Source: a bacterium (lineage in GTDB: Bacteria; JAHJDO01). Taken from it: DNA of 61,736 nucleotides. The notes below the pieces were generated by a model. The model did no database searches. It was not told where the DNA came from and was given only the letters and a program-made list of their open reading frames with translations. This document shows, piece after piece, positions 35,571-44,957 of the stretch (within the stretch, counting starts at the first letter, position 1; the number at the start of each line of letters is the position of its first letter). The position numbers and the translations under genes were made by a program. The stretch is from assembly GCA_030652805.1 (NCBI GenBank), contig JAUSPT010000092.1, positions 1 to 61,736 of the forward strand, read 5' to 3'.

Positions 35571-36344
35571 TTAGCTCTTTTGAAAAAACATTCTGGTTAA
35601 GAAGTAATCAAACACTATAATCAATAGAAACGAAATAACAACAGAGGCAGTAGTTGATTTACCAACACCTTCAGCTCCGCCTCTGGTTCTAAATCCCTGA
35701 TAACATGATATTATTGAGACAACTATGCCAAAGACAAATGCCTTTACCAATCCGCTATATACGTCCTTTATTGTTAAGAAGTTTTTAATGCTGTCTAGGT
35801 ATGTACTGGTGTCTACGCCTATCTGAAATTTTGATACAATAAATCCTCCTGCCATGCCTACGCAATCTGAGTATATAACCAGAATGGGAAGCATAATTAT
35901 GCATGCCAGAAATCTGGGCATTACCAAGTATCTGATAGGGTTTATTGCCAGTGTTTTAAGCGCGTCTATCTCCTCAGACACCTGCATTGTTCCAAGTTCT
36001 GCTGTCATTGATGCTCCGACTCTTCCTGCAACTATAAGCCCGGTAAGCACAGGCCCCATTTCTCTGCACATGGATGCTGATACTATTGATCCTATCAGGT
36101 GCTCTATATGATATTTTGAAAGTTCAGTTCCTGTCTGGAGTGCGAGCACCATTCCTGTGAAAATCGACATTAAAGATGTGATAGGAAGCGTATAAACGCC
36201 CATTTCCAGCATTTGTTTTGCAATAGGTTTTAGATTTTTAAATGCTGATTTACACCAATATACAGTTTTTGCCAGTAATATTAAGACTTCCCCTGTATAA
36301 TCCAAAGCGTCTGCAATTCTGCTATATATACTTGGCTTCATCAT
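35571..36344 (-). CDS. mlaE: MlaE-type lipid transport permease
   Basis: A 257-residue permease of the MlaE family with typical GLIVAGRVGASMTAELGTMQVSEEIDALKTLAINPIRYLVMPR and five helices. MlaE forms the membrane core of the complex that moves phospholipids between the membranes. It is the first gene of the mlaE-mlaF-mlaD-lptF unit on the minus strand and has the tRNA genes upstream. Confidence 0.95.
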   Translation of the reverse strand: MMKPSIYSRIADALDYTGEVLILLAKTVYWCKSAFKNLKPIAKQMLEMGVYTLPITSLMSIFTGMVLALQTGTELSKYHIEHLIGSIVSASMCREMGPVLTGLIVAGRVGASMTAELGTMQVSEEIDALKTLAINPIRYLVMPRFLACIIMLPILVIYSDCVGMAGGFIVSKFQIGVDTSTYLDSIKNFLTIKDVYSGLVKAFVFGIVVSIISCYQGFRTRGGAEGVGKSTTASVVISFLLIIVFDYFLTRMFFQKS

Positions 36345-36373
36345 ATTAATTCAAAATTTGCAATTTTTTTTAG

Positions 36374-36447
36374 TACGCCTGGCCCGATTCGAACGGGCGA
36401 CCTTCAGATTCGAAGTCTGCCGCTCTATCCAGCTGAGCTACAGGCGC
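36374..36447 (-). tRNA. tRNA-Arg (UCG anticodon)
   Basis: The minus strand folds as a tRNA: acceptor GCGCCTG pairs with CAGGCGT, the D arm has AGCTCAGCTGGATAGAGC, the anticodon stem-loop CAGACTTCGAATCTG gives anticodon TCG, and the T arm contains GTTCGAATC. CCA is not encoded. TCG reads CGA arginine codons. Confidence 0.95.
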
Positions 36448-36451
36448 AGGT

Positions 36452-36529
36452 TGGGGTGAGTGACGGGAGTCGAACCCGCGACTTCCAGAACCACAATCTG
36501 GCGCTCTAACCAACTGAGCTACACCCACC
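36452..36529 (-). tRNA. tRNA-His (GUG anticodon)
   Basis: The minus strand gives acceptor GTGGGTG with an extra 5' G pairing to discriminator C73, the hallmark of tRNA-His, a D arm AGCTCAGTTGGTTAGAGC, anticodon loop TTGTGGT (anticodon GTG), T arm GGGTTCGACTCCC, and an encoded CCA. It lies 4 bases upstream of tRNA-Arg, so both are probably one transcript. Confidence 0.95.
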
Positions 36530-36596
36530 ACGACATTGAATGATACTAATATATAGGAGTAGGAAAAGCAAGGTATTAATTCGGCGTCAGTAGAAG

Positions 36597-38786
36597 CTAC
36601 ATTTTGGATTTCGCCTCAATTGCAAATATTGTTCCTGGATAATCAGTGATTATTTGTCTGTAAAGTTTATCTGCTTCTGAGGAATTTCCTGTAGCTCTGT
36701 AGCAATGAGCAAGGAATAATTTGGCTTCTTGGAGTATGGTGCTTTCAGGATTGATTTTCATCAACATATTTAGCTCTTTTATTGCTTCTGAATAGCATTG
36801 TGTATAGTAATAACACTCAGCTTTATATAACGAACTATATCCTAGTTTACTCATAGGATACTGATCTTCCCATTTTTTTATTTTTTCCATAGCATCACTG
36901 ATCTTTTTTCTTTTTATATAGTTTGAGATTGTATGCATATAGTAACCTTGCATATAAATATCTTTTTTACTGGATGCACTAATGATGTAGTATTTAGTTG
37001 CATTATTAATGTCACCCAGAGCCTTATAAGAATCTCCAAGATTAATGAGAATTTGTTTTGTCTCCTCATTTTTTTTATTTTCATATTCTTTCAGGATATT
37101 TTTATATTCAATAATAGCTTTGTCATAGTTTTTAAAGTCAAAGGCTACTATATCTGCCATTTTCCGCCTTGCAAGTAAAACTGTATTTTTCTCATTAGAA
37201 ATGTGTAAAACTTTTTTATATGTTTCAAAAGCTTGTTTGGGATTTTTTTTGCTGTTTTTATAAAAGTCACCCAAGATTATAAACACTTTGGCAATTTGAG
37301 TTGGATCCAGGTTGCTAAACTGTTCTAGAAACAAGTTACATGCTTTAGCAGTAAGGGAATCCTCTCCAACTTGCAAAAAGAAGTTTATGCTTGCCATGAG
37401 TGTTTTTGGAGAATCGCATTTATTTAAATATTCTGAGATAATCTTAGTATATTTTCTAGAGCGGTTTTTATAGTCTTCGTCCTTATTAAAAAAAACATCC
37501 ACGGTTCTTATGTTTTGGCTGGTAGTGTCTGATATGTCTTTTTCTATTGACCGAACCTCTTTAGCTGGGAATAAACATGTTCCATTTGGGATTTCAATTT
37601 CAAGAGCAGGAGAGATACTTTTAATTTGTCCTCTGATTTCTCTAGCATCTTTAAGAATTACTTTATCTGCTATTATTTTGAGTTTAACTTTATATTCTCC
37701 AGGTTGAAGGTAGACATGTAGAGGATTTGTCTTTTTACTTGTTGTTCCGTCTCCAAAGTCCCAGATGCAGAGACCTCCAAGTTTTTGGTCTCCTGATAGA
37801 TTATAGAATTGTAAGCATGAGTAAATATTTTTATCTATTTTATAATTGCTTATTTGCTCCCATGTAAAGTCAGCCGCTATAGGATTATCATACTTCTCAA
37901 AGTTTGTTACTTTAGTATGAATGGGTGATAAAAACGCTTGAGCAGGTATAAGCTTAAAGTATTTATCCTCAGGTTTCTTCCATCCTGCTACAGCAGTGGT
38001 AAGACCGCTGAATTGAGTATGATAATAGTCAATCTTGTGTATGCCCGCCTTAAGATGAATTTTCCCTCTGTAATTGCCATAGATTCCTTCAGATGCCCCA
38101 TGAGCTCCAGGCCACTGTGTAATAAGTCTATTATCTATGAATAAGAAAGAGGCATCATCAGAAGCAGTTGCAAACCAGTGCACACCTGTTTGGGCGCAGT
38201 ATATATATCCACTGTAGATGCTAATAAATCTTTCAGATGGACCAAATAGATTATAGCCCTGAAAAATATTAGGAACATATCCTTTCCCGTATATCTGCTT
38301 ATTCCTATCTAGTAATCTTTTCATTTGGTGCCAATTCTTGCAGTATCCTGAGCCAAATTTTCTGGTTTCCAGTAAAAGTCCTGTATGTAGAGGATCCCAG
38401 TTATGGTTCGCAGGTTGTGCGTTTGGATTATTGAAATAAATGTAGTAATTTTCAAAACTGGTTTTATCCTCAAATATGATCTTTGTCTTGCCAAATGGGT
38501 CACAATGTATCAATTTATGCGGCACAATATTGCCCAAATTATCTATTACTCTTATGTCAGAACCATTATCATTTATAAGACCACCAGTAGTAAAGATTGT
38601 GTATACTATGCCAGAGGATTGTTGGGTCTTTTCCCATAAAAGTGGATAAACAGTCTTTCTGCATTTAAAATCAGAATTCCACCATTGGATATTAGAAGAA
38701 GAGCGTTCAGGGAGCGGTGAAGCGAGAGTAGGGAAAATAGAGAGGCAAAGAATTAATAATGTAAGGATAATGGTTTTATACTTCAT
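36597..38786 (-). CDS. Exported PA14-like, PKD and TPR protein
   Basis: A 729-residue protein with a signal peptide (MKYKTIILTLLILCLSIFP). Around 190-270 is a PA14-like lectin fold (HWFATASDDASFLFIDNRLI, GKIHLKAGIHKIDYYHTQF), then a PKD domain (CIWDFGDGTTSKKTNPLHVY, about 340-375), then roughly 300 residues of TPR-like helices, many with the small-residue/aromatic pattern. It is probably periplasmic or surface-exposed and binds carbohydrate or protein partners. Neighbours are a carbohydrate-binding TPR protein and a glycosidase-like propeller. Exact function is not known. Confidence 0.85.
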   Translation of the reverse strand: MKYKTIILTLLILCLSIFPTLASPLPERSSSNIQWWNSDFKCRKTVYPLLWEKTQQSSGIVYTIFTTGGLINDNGSDIRVIDNLGNIVPHKLIHCDPFGKTKIIFEDKTSFENYYIYFNNPNAQPANHNWDPLHTGLLLETRKFGSGYCKNWHQMKRLLDRNKQIYGKGYVPNIFQGYNLFGPSERFISIYSGYIYCAQTGVHWFATASDDASFLFIDNRLITQWPGAHGASEGIYGNYRGKIHLKAGIHKIDYYHTQFSGLTTAVAGWKKPEDKYFKLIPAQAFLSPIHTKVTNFEKYDNPIAADFTWEQISNYKIDKNIYSCLQFYNLSGDQKLGGLCIWDFGDGTTSKKTNPLHVYLQPGEYKVKLKIIADKVILKDAREIRGQIKSISPALEIEIPNGTCLFPAKEVRSIEKDISDTTSQNIRTVDVFFNKDEDYKNRSRKYTKIISEYLNKCDSPKTLMASINFFLQVGEDSLTAKACNLFLEQFSNLDPTQIAKVFIILGDFYKNSKKNPKQAFETYKKVLHISNEKNTVLLARRKMADIVAFDFKNYDKAIIEYKNILKEYENKKNEETKQILINLGDSYKALGDINNATKYYIISASSKKDIYMQGYYMHTISNYIKRKKISDAMEKIKKWEDQYPMSKLGYSSLYKAECYYYTQCYSEAIKELNMLMKINPESTILQEAKLFLAHCYRATGNSSEADKLYRQIITDYPGTIFAIEAKSKM

Positions 38787-38857
38787 GTTTTATTTTTTCT
38801 TGCTCTTCTATATTAGGCTATTCTTTAGCATACATATAGCTTTTTCTGATAAATCCA

Positions 38858-40288
38858 TTACCCGAAGGTAGCAATAACTTTAACATTCCTAACTTCTTGG
38901 TCTGTGTCCTCATTTTTTACAGTTACTTTTACAAACCTGGCTCCTATTGAGATGTCTCTAGTTGTTCTTTCTATATTTCCTGGGCTGAATGCCATATTGC
39001 CAAAAACCGGTTTGCCAGAATTATCTTTCTGCTCCTCAGTATCCCAGTTTTTTCCATCATAACTGGTATAGACATGAATCTTAGCCGGATGCGATGCTTT
39101 CTTGTGATATGTACATTCGCAAGTGAGGGCAAGCTTTTCTCTTGGCTCAAGACGGATTGCAGGGTAAGAGTCGCTTAACTTTGTGCTCCTGTGAGGTTTC
39201 AAAATGGGCTCATCTACAATGATATTGTAAGGCTTCCCAATATACGGGACTTTAGCCAAACAAAACCTGTTTGGCTTGCCATGGTCGTAAACAAAATAAG
39301 CCCAGCCTGACTCAGTAACTAAAGGACTGAGATGACTGTATAGAAAATCTTCATCAGGATGAGTATCCCAAACACTCCTTAGGCTACCATACCAGTTCTT
39401 TATATCCCTGGAGACTAACCAGCGTTCAGGCCAGTTCGAATTACCGTTGAAGTCATAAGCATGCCCACTATCATGAGTCACGAGTAAAAAATACCAACCA
39501 AATAGAGGAACAAGCCCATGCGGGTCATAGATAGAACCTGACATATCCTGTGGAATGATTACTTTTTTAAATGAATAATTTTTCCCATCAACAGAGGTCG
39601 CTAAACCTGTAAAACCCTCATTTTTTGTGTGCTTCCTCATTAAAGAAGCGGCAAAAATAAGGTAGTATTTTCCTTCTTCAACATTATAATGCAGGACAGG
39701 CTTTTGCGGGAAATAAGTGTTTTGACCTATTTTGAATTTCTTAAAGACCTGTTTTTTATTTGTCCAGTTTTTTCCGTCAGTTGAAGTAACCTTCCCGGTA
39801 GAGGAAACCCGACAGCGGTTCTGGCCATATATTTCGGTGGTACAAGCAGTGTATAGCATCTCATAAGACTTTGTACCTGGAACACGAATAACATAGGGGT
39901 TGTGGTTAGTAGGAACATTTTCCCAATTCTCTGTCATCTGGACAACAGGATTACCATCATGCTTTCTAAGATTCTCTAAGCTGCTACCATAGGCAAGACC
40001 TATATGCATCTTTCCATCAGAATTTTGTCCCGAATAATAAAGCTTGAACTTTTCGTCCTCAGGAGCATCGTAGTCATAAAACAGCATTGGATCTCTGATA
40101 AGAGCTTCATCCCATTCTCTGGAAGTTCCCTTCTCAAGTATAGGATTTCCATGCCAACGGAAGGAGTTTAGAGAGCGGTTAAGCGGAAATTGTTCAAGGG
40201 CTCGCATATGTTCAGAGACCATTAAGGGATTCTTATTATCGATGTCCACTCCATTTTTCAGAACATCTCTAATGGTTTTATACTTCAT
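38858..40288 (-). CDS. GH43/GH32-like five-bladed propeller protein with discoidin-like tail
   Basis: A 476-residue protein from ATG 40288 (an earlier ATG at 40330 overlaps the preceding gene). Its core shows the glycoside hydrolase propeller pattern: LIRDPMLFYDYD, KFKLYYSGQ, a KVTSTDGKNW motif, SGSIYDPHGLVPLF. The last 120 residues look like a beta-sandwich (RLEPREKLALTCE, VTVKNEDTDQEVRNVKVIATF). No signal peptide is apparent although the neighbours have one. The catalytic acids cannot be assigned with confidence. It begins with the same 19-base sequence as the next gene's start. Confidence 0.75.
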   Translation of the reverse strand: MKYKTIRDVLKNGVDIDNKNPLMVSEHMRALEQFPLNRSLNSFRWHGNPILEKGTSREWDEALIRDPMLFYDYDAPEDEKFKLYYSGQNSDGKMHIGLAYGSSLENLRKHDGNPVVQMTENWENVPTNHNPYVIRVPGTKSYEMLYTACTTEIYGQNRCRVSSTGKVTSTDGKNWTNKKQVFKKFKIGQNTYFPQKPVLHYNVEEGKYYLIFAASLMRKHTKNEGFTGLATSVDGKNYSFKKVIIPQDMSGSIYDPHGLVPLFGWYFLLVTHDSGHAYDFNGNSNWPERWLVSRDIKNWYGSLRSVWDTHPDEDFLYSHLSPLVTESGWAYFVYDHGKPNRFCLAKVPYIGKPYNIIVDEPILKPHRSTKLSDSYPAIRLEPREKLALTCECTYHKKASHPAKIHVYTSYDGKNWDTEEQKDNSGKPVFGNMAFSPGNIERTTRDISIGARFVKVTVKNEDTDQEVRNVKVIATFG

Positions 40289-40292
40289 ATTA

Positions 40293-41873
40293 TTATTCAA
40301 ATACCAAGTATCCAAATCTCTCTGGGACATGAAATGATTCTAATGTAAGTGACCAGCAGCTGAGTTCTGTTTGGCCAGCTCTGCGAGCTCTATTAAAATT
40401 TATTCCCCAGACTTCATTATTATAAATAGGATGTTTTACATTTAAGGAAGAATAACTAATGCTTGCCTCACCTGTCCAATAACCTTTTGAACTCTGAATT
40501 TTGGCTTTCCTGTTCCAGGTTCCATTCCAAGCTTCTGAATAGGACTTATATCCACCAGGTGTGAACGCATCATAAAAAACTTCCTTTGGATTCATGATAA
40601 AATGGTAGTAACTATAATAATCTCTTTTGGTATCCAGAAAAAGTTCTACACAGTCATCACCCCAAACCTTGCCGTCTCTGGTTTTGGCTTTAATAAGTAG
40701 CTTTGATAGATTTTCTTCATATAAAATAAATCCAAAGTATATTTTTTTATCATCATAAGTAACCATAGCTACACTCTGTGAAGAAGCCTTTTTATTGGTT
40801 GTGTATTCAACATAGTCAGTAGCTTTCTGGGCTTTGCTCCAGCAGGCATCAGATAGGGATCCATCTATTTTAGGCGGAGAGGAAGTTCTTTTTGCAATAT
40901 ATACTCGTTTGGGACATTTGAGAGAGCGGTCACGTACCCAGAGCTCTCCCATCGCATTTTTTGCCCAGATTGTATCTGGACTATTGATTATAATATCATT
41001 ATATATTTTAATTGCAGCACTTGATCTACCTAGTTTTTCTTCTGATTTGGCGACATGGAAATTAATCAAGGCTATTTGTTCTAAAATCCGCATTTTATCT
41101 TTTTCAACTGTGGATGATTCTAATGCGTTATTACATATATTGATCGCTTCTGAATATTTCCCCTGAAAAGAGAGAATGCTGGATTTTGATAGATATATTT
41201 CCACAATATCTTTTTCTATATCCATGAAGTCCTTAAGTATCTTATCATAGATTTCAATTGCTTTTTGGTTATCTCCTGATTCAAAATATGCTTTTGCAGA
41301 CTTTTTAAGAATGTTTAATTGTTCCTTTCTTGAGGCATATTTTGCAGCTATTTCATAGAATTTCAGAGCTTCTTCTTTTTGTTTTCTATCCTCCAGCATT
41401 TTAGCATATTCCTTGTATACATCTGCCATACGCCTATCATCAGGAAATCTTTTACTCACATCCCGATAAACTTTAAATAAAGCTGATTTTTTATCTTTAA
41501 GTGAATTCATAAGAAGCAGGTAGATTTTTATGATCTCAGGATTATTTCCCTCTTTTCGAATGGCAGATTTATATGTCCAATATGCTTCTCGTCTTGATTT
41601 TATTTGCTCAAAAATTTTACCAAGCTCGATATATTTATTTATTACTTCGGGAGTATGTGGATGCTTTTTAATGAATTTCCTCAGCTCTTTTATTTGCTCC
41701 CGTTTGGACATGTATGGCTGCAGGTAACCCTCTGTTCCTTTCTGGCTGATTTCTATAAGCAGCGCAAATTTAAATTTTTTTGATAAATAATTGTTGATAA
41801 CAACCAGACAGAAGACCAATATAAGCAGTGTTATAAGAATGGACAGATTCCCTTTATCCCTAAAATTGATCAT
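40293..41873 (-). CDS. TPR protein with C-terminal CBM9-like carbohydrate-binding domain
   Basis: A 526-residue protein with an N-terminal membrane segment (about 9-29), about 290 residues of TPR helices (for example AYWTYKSAIRKEGNNPEIIKIYLLL), and a C-terminal domain like CBM9/DOMON: PPKIDGSLSDACWSKAQKATDYVEY, DDCVELFLDTKRDYYSYYHFIMNP and VWGINFNRARR. Such domains bind sugars in exported proteins. The preceding gene on this strand is GlmU-like and the next is the propeller protein. It probably works at the cell envelope; direct activity is unproven. Confidence 0.82.
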   Translation of the reverse strand: MINFRDKGNLSILITLLILVFCLVVINNYLSKKFKFALLIEISQKGTEGYLQPYMSKREQIKELRKFIKKHPHTPEVINKYIELGKIFEQIKSRREAYWTYKSAIRKEGNNPEIIKIYLLLMNSLKDKKSALFKVYRDVSKRFPDDRRMADVYKEYAKMLEDRKQKEEALKFYEIAAKYASRKEQLNILKKSAKAYFESGDNQKAIEIYDKILKDFMDIEKDIVEIYLSKSSILSFQGKYSEAINICNNALESSTVEKDKMRILEQIALINFHVAKSEEKLGRSSAAIKIYNDIIINSPDTIWAKNAMGELWVRDRSLKCPKRVYIAKRTSSPPKIDGSLSDACWSKAQKATDYVEYTTNKKASSQSVAMVTYDDKKIYFGFILYEENLSKLLIKAKTRDGKVWGDDCVELFLDTKRDYYSYYHFIMNPKEVFYDAFTPGGYKSYSEAWNGTWNRKAKIQSSKGYWTGEASISYSSLNVKHPIYNNEVWGINFNRARRAGQTELSCWSLTLESFHVPERFGYLVFE

Positions 41874-41889
41874 TTTTGATACTTGGCAT

Positions 41890-43374
41890 CTAATCCTTAT
41901 CTAGTGATTCGAGAGAATCAATTCCCTGAGGGAGCGGAAGAATATATTTTACTTTTTGTATGCTACCATCTTTTCTTATTGTTCTGCATACGCGCTGCTT
42001 TATAAGGACAGAATGTTCAATCCAGTTATCTTTTTCTATTATTGATCCAAAGATATAACTAGTTCCTTTGATCAGACAATTATCATTAATACGTGTAGGG
42101 AATTCGTCGCTGCCTGTTATATTAACTCCGGATTCAATCCTAGCATTTTCCCCAATAACAGTATTCCCTTTAATAATATCTCCCTGCAATATCATGGAGT
42201 TTTCTCCGATTTTTAGTGTTTGATTTGAATACGTTGAAATACAGACATTTTTATCAATCCACGTATTTTCTCCAAGTACAATATTGCCATCAAGCACAGT
42301 ATGATTACCTATGACAACCCCCCTGTTTAACTTAACGCTGCCTGAAATATAAACATCCTCTCCTATTGAAATATCCAAAGGCCCATATTTTTTATCCTGT
42401 TTAATAATATCTTTTATTACCTGTTCGTGTATAAAGAATTTTTCTTCGTCCTGAATAGTTATTATATTCTTTAATTGCTCATAATATTTTTTCCTTAGAA
42501 TTGATTCCATATATTTAAGAACAGTTTTGTTGTTGAAAGCAATGATTAAATCTTCATTCTCTATTTTAAAACCGTCTACAGAAAGCTCTAATCTGTTATA
42601 AATTTTTACCATATCAGTGAGATATCTCTCTCTTTTTACATTATCTGTCCCTATCTTATTAATATGTTTAATGAGTTCATTTATTCTGAAAGCATACATT
42701 CCTGAGTTGAATTCGCTGTTCTGGAGAAGTTTTTCTTTTGAAAAAGAATATTTCCTGTTTTTATATTCAATATCATGCTTCTGGCTATTTGTAAGCTTAA
42801 GTATATCTTTATATTCGATAAGGTCTATTATTCTGTAATTTTGCGAATCGTCAGGAGCTCTTAGTATTCTGCCATAATAATTTAGCTCGGGAGGTCCAGT
42901 ATAGATGCCAGTAGCAAACATCATATCTGAGTTCAGGGACTCAAAGTATTTGGCAAAGCTTCTGATTGTGTCCGAGTCCATAAGACACATATCCCCAGGA
43001 AATATAAACACACTGCCTTTAAACTTGTTTTCCAATGCATCAAGAGCTATTTTCACAGCATGGCCCGTTCCTTTTTGCTCTGGCTGATAAACAAAAACTG
43101 TGTTTTTGGTCTTGCCTATTGTATCAATTACTTCAATAGCCTTATGCCCAACAACAATGATCTGATTTTTGCATGCAAGACCTTGCTTAACAGATTCTGA
43201 TATTCTTTTTACAGAAGGTATTCCCCAGACTTTATGCAGTACTTTCTGCGATTCTGTTTTAAGCCTTTTTCCATGACCAGCTGCAAGAATTATTGAAACA
43301 ATATTCTTTGAATAATCAATGTTATCCGAATATTCTGATATGTATTTCTGGATTTCTTTATTATTATTAACCAT
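41890..43374 (-). CDS. GlmU-like UDP-sugar pyrophosphorylase/acyltransferase
   Basis: A 494-residue protein. Residues about 28-260 are a nucleotidyltransferase fold (SIILAAGHGKRLKTES, GTGHAVKIALDAL, NSGMYAFRINEL); the usual LAAGxGTRM has Lys for Thr. Residues about 345-470 form left-handed beta-helix hexapeptide repeats (GSVKLNRGVVIGNHTVL, GENTWIDKNVCIS, GENARIESGVNI). This matches bifunctional GlmU, but the N-terminal extension and divergence leave a different sugar possible. Minus strand, divergent from an ABC ATPase gene. Confidence 0.8.
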   Translation of the reverse strand: MVNNNKEIQKYISEYSDNIDYSKNIVSIILAAGHGKRLKTESQKVLHKVWGIPSVKRISESVKQGLACKNQIIVVGHKAIEVIDTIGKTKNTVFVYQPEQKGTGHAVKIALDALENKFKGSVFIFPGDMCLMDSDTIRSFAKYFESLNSDMMFATGIYTGPPELNYYGRILRAPDDSQNYRIIDLIEYKDILKLTNSQKHDIEYKNRKYSFSKEKLLQNSEFNSGMYAFRINELIKHINKIGTDNVKRERYLTDMVKIYNRLELSVDGFKIENEDLIIAFNNKTVLKYMESILRKKYYEQLKNIITIQDEEKFFIHEQVIKDIIKQDKKYGPLDISIGEDVYISGSVKLNRGVVIGNHTVLDGNIVLGENTWIDKNVCISTYSNQTLKIGENSMILQGDIIKGNTVIGENARIESGVNITGSDEFPTRINDNCLIKGTSYIFGSIIEKDNWIEHSVLIKQRVCRTIRKDGSIQKVKYILPLPQGIDSLESLDKD

Positions 43375-43381
43375 AAACTTA

Positions 43382-43411
43382 TTGCTAACTATATGTTTAA
43401 CGAATTATAAT
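43382..43411 (+). promoter_or_regulatory. Candidate promoter for the orphan ABC ATPase
   Basis: TTGCTA at 43382-43387 and TATAAT at 43406-43411 are 18 bases apart on the plus strand. On the minus strand TGGACA at 43432-43427 and TATAAT at 43409-43404 are 17 apart and could serve the GlmU-like gene. Both use the ATTATAAT core at 43404-43411. Confidence 0.4.
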
Positions 43412-43488
43412 ATATATAGGTATTAGTGTCCAATGAAAATTGCTTTGTCATTTATCCATTTCTGACTTATAATCAAAAAGGGTTGGTT

Positions 43489-44226
43489 ATGAATATAAGA
43501 CTAAAAGATATCTCGAAAGTATTAAAAGAGAGAAACGGAGTTGAGAAAGTTATCCTTGATAAGGTTAATCTTGAAATTAACGAAGGAGAAATTGCATGTA
43601 TTATGGGTCCTTCAGAGTCTGGGAAAACGTATCTATTAAAAGTACTTGCTGGTTTAGAACCCTTTGATAGTGGAGACATATTTATTGATAACATTCACGT
43701 GGATCATCTTCCTAAAGATAAATGGCCTATTTGCACAGTATATGAGGATTACTTTTCCTATAAAAAGTGGAGAAAACGTAAATTCTCACTCCCTTATTTT
43801 TTAGCCATTAGGAAATGGAGAAAAAACACAATACCTGAAAGGGTGAAAACTGTTACAAATTTTATGTGTATTAATAAAATGGAACTATTAGATAAAATGC
43901 CGCATAAACTATCTAAAGGCGAGCAACAGAAGTTAGATATTTCAAGATATTTAATAACAAAACATCATGCCTATTTATTTGATAACCCTCTTGCTGCGCT
44001 TGATACAAGGACAAAACTTGAAGTACAACAGCAGTTAAGACAGATTATAAAAACTCTAAATGTTCCAAGTGTGTATGTCAGCTATATGCTGGATGAAGCC
44101 AAGGCTCTGAGTGATAAGATTATCATAATGAATGAAGGCAAAATCGAACAGATAGGAAAATACGCCGAAATCGTTTCACATCCTGCTAATCACTTTGTAT
44201 CTGATTTTATTGGATGTCTTTCCTGA
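43489..44226 (+). CDS. Degenerate MalK-type ABC ATPase
   Basis: A 245-residue ATPase beginning MNIRLKDISKVLKERNG. Walker A GPSESGKT and the signature LSKGEQQKLDISRY are recognisable. The usual Q-loop glutamine is replaced (VYEDYFSYK), and Walker B reads AYLFDNPLAALD, with Asn for the catalytic Glu. The H-loop is VSYMLDEA and not a His. These changes predict weak or no ATP hydrolysis. A frame extension to 43426 lacks a ribosome site. No permease is adjacent; it is convergent with the TPR gene at 44234. It may be a structural or regulatory ATPase-like protein. Confidence 0.8.
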   Translation: MNIRLKDISKVLKERNGVEKVILDKVNLEINEGEIACIMGPSESGKTYLLKVLAGLEPFDSGDIFIDNIHVDHLPKDKWPICTVYEDYFSYKKWRKRKFSLPYFLAIRKWRKNTIPERVKTVTNFMCINKMELLDKMPHKLSKGEQQKLDISRYLITKHHAYLFDNPLAALDTRTKLEVQQQLRQIIKTLNVPSVYVSYMLDEAKALSDKIIIMNEGKIEQIGKYAEIVSHPANHFVSDFIGCLS

Positions 44227-44233
44227 TTGATTT

Positions 44234-44932
44234 TTACAGAATTCCTTTTATTACTCTATCAGCTTTATTTCTTAATTTGTTATCAGTTGAAGTCTTAAGT
44301 ATTTCTGCAGCAACTCGAACCAGTTCCCTTCTCGCTATTTGCACACTAGCCGAATCTGAGGAGTTGTATAATGATTCCCACAGTATCAGAGCAGTGCCTA
44401 GATCCCCTGCTCGGGCTTTTGCTAAAGCTTGCATTCTTTTTAAAAACATTGGACTGTCTTTTACTTCTGAGGCGAGAGCAAAGTACTTAGCGGATTTATC
44501 ATAATTTTTCATATTATGCATACTTACAACTCCTGCGAACATAGGTATACGCCAACCTATATTGGGATTGTGAGCAATAGCTTTATCAAATAGTATTAAG
44601 GATTTTGCAGGAGCCTTGTTTGATATTACCAATCCACCAAATGTGTATGCTGTAGTAAACAAAGGATCCAGATCTGTTACTCTTTCAAACATTTGATAGA
44701 TTATATCAGCTGATTCAACATCCATTTTTTCCACACCCGCCATGTATTGTATTGTTTTAATCCATAATACGTCTGAAGCAATATTATCAAAACCCAATGC
44801 AGGTCGCTGAATAAACCTGTCCGCTAACCCAGCATCCTCTTTTATGTCATTTAGAATATTTCCCAGCGGCATTAACCCAACAAGTAACATAATTGCTATA
44901 ATTATCTGAATTGAGACTTTTGAAGATTTCAT
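44234..44932 (-). CDS. Membrane-anchored TPR-like protein of exporter operon
   Basis: A 232-residue protein starting at ATG 44932, which has AGGAG 8 bases before it; an earlier frame start at 44965 overlaps the permease. One N-terminal helix (VSIQIIIAIMLLVGLMPLG) precedes helical repeats with ERVTDLDPLFTTAYTFGGLV and NPNIGWRIPMFAGVVSMHNM. Proteins with this pattern accompany ABC-2 exporters in several bacteria. It is the last gene of the three-gene unit with the ABC-2 permease and ATPase. Confidence 0.72.
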   Translation of the reverse strand: MKSSKVSIQIIIAIMLLVGLMPLGNILNDIKEDAGLADRFIQRPALGFDNIASDVLWIKTIQYMAGVEKMDVESADIIYQMFERVTDLDPLFTTAYTFGGLVISNKAPAKSLILFDKAIAHNPNIGWRIPMFAGVVSMHNMKNYDKSAKYFALASEVKDSPMFLKRMQALAKARAGDLGTALILWESLYNSSDSASVQIARRELVRVAAEILKTSTDNKLRNKADRVIKGIL

Positions 44933-44957
44933 AATTATTTCTCCTTGTTTTTTTTGT

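Noticed and set aside
36374-36529. Phage or island attachment site at the tRNA pair
   Set aside because: No integrase gene and no repeated tRNA 3' end were found nearby.
44214-44504. Plus-strand frame after the ABC ATPase
   Set aside because: It is antisense to the TPR gene and lacks a ribosome site or recognisable domain.
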